Shown here: positions 58,984 to 64,000 of the stretch, in pieces
How the letters are laid out: the number at the start of each line of letters is the position of its first letter
Numbering within the stretch: the first letter of the stretch is position 1
NCBI RefSeq assembly: GCF_013185185.1
Contig: NZ_JAAZWE010000005.1
Span: forward strand, 372,001-436,000
Source: Saccharibacillus endophyticus
Lineage (GTDB): Bacteria > Bacillota > Bacilli > Paenibacillales > Paenibacillaceae
DNA length: 64,000 nt
Direction of reading: 5' to 3'
Made by a program: the position numbers and the translations under genes
Notes under the pieces: generated by a model
The model's database searches: none
What the model saw: the letters and a program-made list of their open reading frames with translations, nothing else
What the model was told of the DNA's origin: nothing

Positions 58984-59668
58984 TGAACGCGTACCCGACG
59001 CCCCAGACGGTCTTGATCCATTTATTCTTCTCGACGTCTTCGCCCAGCTTGCGGCGCAGCGTGCGGATATGCACCATCACCGTATTGCCGCTCTCGAAAT
59101 AATCGTCGCCCCAGACATGACGGAAAATATTTTCGGCGCTGAACACTTTTTTCGGATGGCCGGCGAGCAGATAGAGGATATCGAACTCTTTCGGCGTCAA
59201 CTCGACCACGTTGCCGTACACCTTCACTTCGCGCTGTTCCGGATCGATCGTCAGACCGTTCGCCTCCAGCACGGAGCTGCGTTTTTCCGGCACGTTGAGC
59301 TGCGTGGAGCGGCGAATCTGCGCGTTCACCCGGGCAACCAGCTCCATCGGATTGAACGGCTTGGTCATGTAATCGTCCGCGCCGATCACCAGCCCCGTGA
59401 TTTTATCGAGATCCGACGTTTTGGCGCTGAGAAAAATAATCGGCATCCGGTGCTGCTCCCGGATCTGCCGCGTCACCTCGTACCCGTCCATATGCGGCAT
59501 CATGATATCCAAAATGACCAGATCGATCGATTGCGACTGCGCGATCCGCACGGCTTCCCTCCCGTCCTGCGTCGTCAGCGTCCGGTAACCTTCCTTTTCC
59601 AAATGCAGCGCGACCAGGTCGGCGATTTCTTTCTCGTCGTCCGCGATCAGGATTGTGGCACCTTTCAT
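58976..59668 (-). CDS. VanR-like OmpR-family response regulator
   Basis: 230 residues from the ATG at 59668, with GAGGAGGACGAACACGCC upstream. The receiver has D10-D11, the phospho-acceptor Asp54 in LVILDIMMPHMDGYEV, and the Lys in DDYMTKPFNPMELVAR; the winged helix has GNTVMVHIRTLRRKLGEDVEKN. It is the first gene of a VanR-VanS-VanY-like operon, so VanY is its likely target. Confidence 0.92.
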   Translation of the reverse strand: MKGATILIADDEKEIADLVALHLEKEGYRTLTTQDGREAVRIAQSQSIDLVILDIMMPHMDGYEVTRQIREQHRMPIIFLSAKTSDLDKITGLVIGADDYMTKPFNPMELVARVNAQIRRSTQLNVPEKRSSVLEANGLTIDPEQREVKVYGNVVELTPKEFDILYLLAGHPKKVFSAENIFRHVWGDDYFESGNTVMVHIRTLRRKLGEDVEKNKWIKTVWGVGYAFNG

Positions 59669-59695
59669 GGCGTGTTCGTCCTCCTCTCGAATCAT

Positions 59696-59743
59696 AAAAA
59701 AATAGAACCCGATCCCCGACTACGCGGTTACGGATTCTATTTT
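59696..59743. terminator. Terminator between the GNAT gene and the vanR-like promoter
   Basis: AAAATAGAA(C)CC and GG(A)TTCTATTTT pair across a 20-base loop. The minus-strand tail is TTTTTTTATG, suited to ending the SLH-GNAT transcript. Confidence 0.7.
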
Positions 59744-59822
59744 ACGCGGAAACCGCGAATGTACCAAAGAAAGCTCGAGCAGCGAAACGAAAAACAGGAA
59801 GATTATCGGTCGCGTTCCGACG

Positions 59823-60689
59823 TTACAACCGTTTGAACGTTCGCCACATTCCTTCTTCTCGCATGTTCGGCCGAGACAAATGTTTTCTCATAAAAGCAAG
59901 CATATCGGCATTGTCTCCTTCTACGAAGAATATGCCGTTCTCAAATGTAGGATCATGCAGAAAACGCCGGAATGATTCCGCCATCAGCGCGATTCCTCTT
60001 CCTTTTCGACGGTAAGACGCATGGACGAACATCGATTTGAATACGATCGTGTTCGCGTCCAAAGGCTCCACGATCATCCAACCGACGATGCGTTCGCCGT
60101 CGCGCAGCAGCAGGCTTCGCTCATCATCCGTGTCTGATCCGTCCATCAGAGGGGACAAGATAGACGGATACCAGTTTTCCTCGCCGGACTGAATATAAGC
60201 GTGCTGCTCGGCGGTCAAAGCCGACCATGGCTCTACATGCAGTCCCCGCGGCAACGGCATGCGCCGTACCCACGGCATTTCTTCGAACAACGCCAGCTTG
60301 CCGCTCCATACGGCCACGCCGAGCACGGGCGGAGCGAATCCGACAGCTTGAAGAAAAAGGCCGACTTCGCCCGATTCTTCGCACGAAGCCATGTACTCGA
60401 CCGCCAGAATGCCGATGCCGTTGGATTTCAGCAGATTTCCCAAGCCTGCGAGGATACGCCGCCCGACACCTTCTCGACGGTACTCTTCGACCACGACCAG
60501 CGATACGACATGCGCCGTTTCTTCGCCCGCTGCCCGGCGTACGATCGCCAGCCCGATCGGACGTTCCTGCTCCCATGCGCCCACAGCCAAGCAATCGTGT
60601 GGAAGTTCGGGCACGATACTGCGTGCTTCGGGAAGCACGCAGTTCATCCAAACCTCCGGCAGCACGTTTTGAAAGGCCTCTAATTTCAT
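59823..60689 (-). CDS. GNAT-family acetyltransferase, apparently two GNAT domains
   Basis: 288 residues. The first GNAT core (about 25-130) holds VVSLVVVEEYRREGVGRRILAGL with the acetyl-CoA loop RREGVG. The second (about 145-288) holds IVFKSMFVHASYRRKGRGIALMAES with RRKGRG. Both loops look intact, unlike many tandem GNATs where one is degenerate. The substrate is unknown. The start lies 3 bp after the stop of the large SLH gene, so the two are one operon and probably translationally coupled; a functional link is not obvious. Confidence 0.82.
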   Translation of the reverse strand: MKLEAFQNVLPEVWMNCVLPEARSIVPELPHDCLAVGAWEQERPIGLAIVRRAAGEETAHVVSLVVVEEYRREGVGRRILAGLGNLLKSNGIGILAVEYMASCEESGEVGLFLQAVGFAPPVLGVAVWSGKLALFEEMPWVRRMPLPRGLHVEPWSALTAEQHAYIQSGEENWYPSILSPLMDGSDTDDERSLLLRDGERIVGWMIVEPLDANTIVFKSMFVHASYRRKGRGIALMAESFRRFLHDPTFENGIFFVEGDNADMLAFMRKHLSRPNMREEGMWRTFKRL

Positions 60690-60692
60690 GAC

Positions 60693-63600
60693 TTAAGGTC
60701 CTTCGGGACCGGCCGCGATATAGAGCGCTGTCTCAGGAGGAATATTGTTGGCGTAATCGCTATAATTGTTTAAGACGACTTTGAACTTACTGCCCGGAGG
60801 CAGGGTACCCGTATTACTCAGCCAGGAAGGGCTGATGGTCAGCACCAACTTGTTTCCGTCCAATTCATAGGAAATGATGTTGCCGGTACCGGTGAGCGAT
60901 TGGTCGTTTCCGTTCCCGAAGAATCCCGTAGAAGAATAAGAAACGGCGTAAGAGCCTCCTAATGTCGATGCAAGCATCTTCTCCGTACTCGAAAGCGTCA
61001 GTTTTCCGTCGGCATACGTGCCTCCCGTCCAGGCCGGTGCTTGATGATCCTCCCGGACCGGAACCTCGACCTCCGAGATTTTCGAAGTGCCGTCCGTCAG
61101 CGTGAATTTCAGCACAGCCGTCGCATTGTCCGGCAAGCTGTTTTGCGAAACAACGACCTGGCTGTTATTCGATACCACGTTGATTTCAGTCGAAGTGGAC
61201 GTAACGGTCAATACTCGGCCGGTATCTTGTTGAAGGTCGGAATCCGCATAAATTCGGAATCCTTTTGCGCTCGAATCATAACCGACAAAAGCTTCTTGAT
61301 TTCCGTTCGATACCCGAACGTAATTCAGAATGCTGCGTTTGGTATATTGATAGGTCGCTTCGCCGTTTTCCAACGCGTCGTCGTTTATTTTCACGTTATC
61401 GTCGTCACTTGTGAAGGTATTATTCAAAACGAACTCGGCGTTTGGCACGATCGTCATCGTCAGTTCCGGATTTTTCGCCAGGTTGAACGCTTCGATCGCT
61501 TGCTTCAGCGTACTGACGGAGGCGTTTATCTGGGACTGCGTGGAATTCGATCCGCCGTACACGACTTGAGCCGATTGAACGGCCGAACTCAACAAACCAT
61601 GTTTGTCCGGAACGACTTGACCCGGTTTATAGCCGGACGTCGTATTCGCAAGCACCGAGGAAGCGATATTGATTTCGGCAAGCAGATCCGTTTTGTTAAT
61701 CGCGATTTTGGACTGATTAAATAGTTCGATCTCTTGAGATAAAGCGATTCGCGCATTTTTGACGGAATCTTTGGTCGCGTTCGAATCATCGGCGATCGTT
61801 TTCGCATCCTGTATTTTTGCGGCAAACAGAATTTTGGCTCCGGCCGGCACGTTGCCTTCGGCTTCGCCTTCGACCGCGTTATCCAACAGCGATTGCGCTT
61901 CGACGATTTTCTGATTCAGCAGCTGCTTGCTGACGCCGAAGATCGCTTGTTCAAAATCGGACGTCGCCGTATCGAGCGAGTCGGCAGCCTGATCGATTCC
62001 GGCTTGACCCGCTTGCGTATCGTTCAACACGCTTTTAGCCGCAAGGATCGCCAGCTCGAACTGTTCGAACGCCTCCTGCGGAGCTTGTCCTTCTTCGCTG
62101 CCGATCGTCGTAATACCGATAAGAAGCTCGGCGTCGTTCACTTTGGACTGAAGCACCGCTTTGTCGATCAGCGGAGCCTCCGAAGCTTTTACCGTAAACG
62201 CGAAGTCTTTGGTTCCTACCGCGCTTCCCTTGGTCAGCGTAGCTTTCAGCGTAACCGGCGTATCGCTCGACCCGTACACGGAGCGCGTCACCGTGCCGTT
62301 TGAAGACAAAACGTCTTCTTTATCGGAAACCCATGAGATGGTCGAACCTTGCATGCCTACAAGCGGAAGAATAATCGAATGTCTCACGTTGTCTGCCGTA
62401 TCGCCGTCGATAAATCCGATCATCAAATTGGACAAATCTTGTTCGACGGCAAGCACGTTGGGATCGGTCGGTTGAGTGATCACCGGATCGGAAGGAGTTG
62501 ATGCCGGTGCGGAAACCGGCGTCGAAACCGGAATCGGAGTAAGAGGAAGCACCGTACCCGTCGACGTTACGGCTTGCTTGATCCGCGAACCGGCTTGCGA
62601 CAGGTTCGCGATGACCGTGCTCGGCGTCGTACTCGCCGGAATCACGATACGGTTGATCTGAACGTTGGGTCCGATCGTGACTTTGGCGTTCGCGTTCGTG
62701 ATGCGAATTTCATCGAAATTCGCGGTTCCGGTCAAATCGAGCTCCCCGGTATTGTCGATCTGAAGCTGACCGATTTTAGCGTTCAGCTCGATATTCGACG
62801 CCGATTTTTGCAGTTTGATCGTCGAAATCGAAGAGCCGTTCACGGCAAGCTGATTTCCCGAAAGCGTCAAGACGCTTGAAGAAGGCAGACCGGAGGCATT
62901 GAGTTTCAGTTTTTGCGCGGCGGTACCCGAAGCGACAATCTCCAATTCGCCGATATCGTTCACGCTGTGACGCGCCGATTTGAATTTCAGGACAGCGCCT
63001 TCCAGAGCTTGAATATTGTCGTCGGCGAGCAGAAGCTGCTTGAGAGACGGCGTGACAAGAAGCGGTTTATTGTCGATCATGATCGTATCGCCGCTTACTG
63101 ACGTTACGATTGCCGTCATTTCTTTTTCCGGGAAGATATTGACAAGGAACGGAGCGATATCCGCGCGGGTTACGTTGCCTTTGAGGTTGAGGTTCGTAAA
63201 CGAAGATTCGACCAACCCGAGACGCGCGGCGGATTCGATCGAATTGCGGGCCCAATCGCTAACAGGTCCGATCGCGGTCGTATCGATCGACAGGCCGCCC
63301 GAAACATTTTGTCCGTTTATAGCGCGAACCAGTACGGAAGCCATCTCTTCCCGGGAAACGAACGCTTGCGGACGGAAGTTCGATCCGCTTCCGGTCATCA
63401 ATCCCGCTTGTCGCGCGGCTTCGATATAAGGCAAGCTCCAGCTTGCGGAATTCACGTCTTTGAATGAAGAGGAGGAAATATTCGAGACCGGCAGATTTAA
63501 CGCTTTGACCAGCAAAATCGCAAATTCCTGACGGGTCAACGCTTGCTGCGGTCTATATTCGTTATTTGGAAAGCCCGTAATCAATCCGAGACGGGCCGCT

Positions 63601-63761
63601 TCGCGAATCGCCTCCGTTTGTTCCGGTGAAATGCCTTTCAAGTCAGTAAACGGCGTTTCCGCATTCGGCACCGCCGCCGCGAATGCAGATGTCGTGCCTA
63701 ATCCAGTTGTTGCCGTCAAAAAGGCGCTCGCAATCAGCCAGGCTTTCCAATTGTTTTCCAT
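60693..63761 (-). CDS. Large S-layer-homology surface protein with Ig-like and FIVAR-type helical repeats
   Basis: 1022 residues. A signal peptide (1-29, ending AFAAA) is followed by three SLH repeats (about 35-210, each with a TRxE/SREE/TRAD motif), a beta-rich region of short repeats (about 215-400), and a Pro/Ser/Thr linker (about 405-440). Next comes an atrophied bacterial Ig-like domain (about 450-545, MQGSTISWVSDKEDVLSSNGTVTR). Three helical repeats resembling FIVAR modules (about 550-760) and a C-terminal beta-rich region (about 765-1022) complete it. It is anchored by the SLH repeats; ligand or enzyme function is not visible, so adhesion or surface-layer structure is likely. Confidence 0.85.
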   Translation of the reverse strand: MENNWKAWLIASAFLTATTGLGTTSAFAAAVPNAETPFTDLKGISPEQTEAIREAARLGLITGFPNNEYRPQQALTRQEFAILLVKALNLPVSNISSSSFKDVNSASWSLPYIEAARQAGLMTGSGSNFRPQAFVSREEMASVLVRAINGQNVSGGLSIDTTAIGPVSDWARNSIESAARLGLVESSFTNLNLKGNVTRADIAPFLVNIFPEKEMTAIVTSVSGDTIMIDNKPLLVTPSLKQLLLADDNIQALEGAVLKFKSARHSVNDIGELEIVASGTAAQKLKLNASGLPSSSVLTLSGNQLAVNGSSISTIKLQKSASNIELNAKIGQLQIDNTGELDLTGTANFDEIRITNANAKVTIGPNVQINRIVIPASTTPSTVIANLSQAGSRIKQAVTSTGTVLPLTPIPVSTPVSAPASTPSDPVITQPTDPNVLAVEQDLSNLMIGFIDGDTADNVRHSIILPLVGMQGSTISWVSDKEDVLSSNGTVTRSVYGSSDTPVTLKATLTKGSAVGTKDFAFTVKASEAPLIDKAVLQSKVNDAELLIGITTIGSEEGQAPQEAFEQFELAILAAKSVLNDTQAGQAGIDQAADSLDTATSDFEQAIFGVSKQLLNQKIVEAQSLLDNAVEGEAEGNVPAGAKILFAAKIQDAKTIADDSNATKDSVKNARIALSQEIELFNQSKIAINKTDLLAEINIASSVLANTTSGYKPGQVVPDKHGLLSSAVQSAQVVYGGSNSTQSQINASVSTLKQAIEAFNLAKNPELTMTIVPNAEFVLNNTFTSDDDNVKINDDALENGEATYQYTKRSILNYVRVSNGNQEAFVGYDSSAKGFRIYADSDLQQDTGRVLTVTSTSTEINVVSNNSQVVVSQNSLPDNATAVLKFTLTDGTSKISEVEVPVREDHQAPAWTGGTYADGKLTLSSTEKMLASTLGGSYAVSYSSTGFFGNGNDQSLTGTGNIISYELDGNKLVLTISPSWLSNTGTLPPGSKFKVVLNNYSDYANNIPPETALYIAAGPEGP

Positions 63762-63857
63762 TAAGTAGTCTCCTCTAATTATGTCGGATGTTATACACTT
63801 TACACATCGGTAAGAGGGTAAGGCGATATAATAAAAAAATCAAATTTTTAATTTTTT
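63762..63857. other. AT-rich promoter region of the SLH gene
   Basis: Runs of A and T (63825-63860) between the thiO stop codon and the SLH start; no terminator hairpin of note. Confidence 0.5.
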
Positions 63858-64000
63858 TTATTGATTTTGATCTTTTTCGAACCGCTCCGGCCGAAACGCC
63901 GTCTGCCACGGCTCCGCCTGGCGGCCTTCGGCCAAGTCCGCGACCAACTTCGCGGTCGCCGGACTGAGCAGGATCCCGTTTCGGTAATGGCCCGCCGCGA
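63858..64000 (-). CDS. thiO: Glycine oxidase ThiO, C-terminal end only
   Basis: Forty-seven codons to the window edge. They read GHYRNGILLSPATAKLVADL followed by AEGRQAEPW and a Phe/Arg/Glu-rich end. GHYRNGILLxPxTA is the C-terminal FAD/substrate-closing segment of ThiO and related D-amino-acid oxidases, which make the glycine imine used for the thiazole of thiamin. The rest of the gene lies beyond base 64000. Confidence 0.85.
   Translation of the reverse strand, partial: AAGHYRNGILLSPATAKLVADLAEGRQAEPWQTAFRPERFEKDQNQ

Noticed and set aside
1..64000. tRNA, rRNA, prophage or integrase genes
   Set aside because: None seen; no cloverleaf with a TTC-loop or recombinase motifs was noticed, though short RNA genes could be missed by eye.

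Overview
The window is a gene-dense, fairly GC-rich stretch of a Gram-positive chromosome, most likely from Paenibacillaceae (Paenibacillus/Saccharibacillus-like). The evidence is strong AGGAGG-type ribosome-binding sites, several TTG and GTG starts, S-layer-homology (SLH) proteins, a nifS-niaR / nadBCA divergon of the Bacillus type, GntR-controlled beta-glucoside PTS genes, CcpA-type cre sites and many glycoside hydrolases. The genus is inference; no rRNA or tRNA gene is present to confirm it. No CRISPR array, prophage or insertion sequence was seen.

Layout. 1-13 kb: the end of an LtrA-family membrane protein, a GH94 phosphorylase, a SelO AMPylase, a two-component system with an ABC exporter, an M24-fold protein that lacks metal ligands, and a streptothricin-acetyltransferase-like / glyoxalase / broken SDR operon. 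13-24 kb: a small secreted coiled-coil protein, a large GH3 glycosidase, an AT-rich Fic gene, a TetR-MFS pair, phosphoketolase and a GntR regulator. 24-28 kb: beta-glucoside PTS and 6-phospho-beta-glucosidase. 28-38 kb: threonine aldolase, a polytopic membrane protein, an MFS-TetR pair, DUF4386, a nonsense-interrupted Crp-like regulator, an SGNH hydrolase, a short SLH protein, an XRE/MmyB regulator with an SDR, and a YoeB/RelB toxin-antitoxin pair. 38-50 kb: an SLH-anchored GH53 galactanase, a histidyl-tRNA synthetase with a His-codon leader, an HSL-type esterase, malate:quinone oxidoreductase, GH43 and a Mef-like efflux pump with a macrolide-type leader peptide. 50-64 kb: a Gfo/Idh oxidoreductase, the NAD biosynthesis divergon with its NiaR operator, a VanR/VanS/VanY-like operon, a GNAT protein, a large SLH protein and the end of thiO.

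Three observations stand out. (1) The Mef-like pump is preceded by a nine-codon ORF encoding MTYSMRLR, almost identical to the start of the macrolide-stalling ErmD leader peptide; the RNA over its start codon is complementary to the pump's ribosome-binding site. (2) The hisS-like gene has a textbook promoter, a 15-codon leader ORF with three consecutive His codons, competing hairpins and a strong terminator: apparent ribosome-mediated attenuation where a Firmicute would normally use a T-box. (3) Five long palindromic elements share conserved blocks while their stems differ by compensating changes. At every locus they lie between a stop codon and the terminator of that gene, as a dispersed 3'-UTR element family.

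The carbohydrate genes suggest growth on plant polysaccharides: galactan at the cell surface, arabino/xylo-oligosaccharides through GH43 and GH3, and beta-glucosides through the PTS and GH94. Phosphoketolase supplies an acetyl-phosphate route for pentose phosphates. At least three genes look recently damaged: the SDR, the Crp-like regulator and a 69-codon remnant near 48.3 kb.
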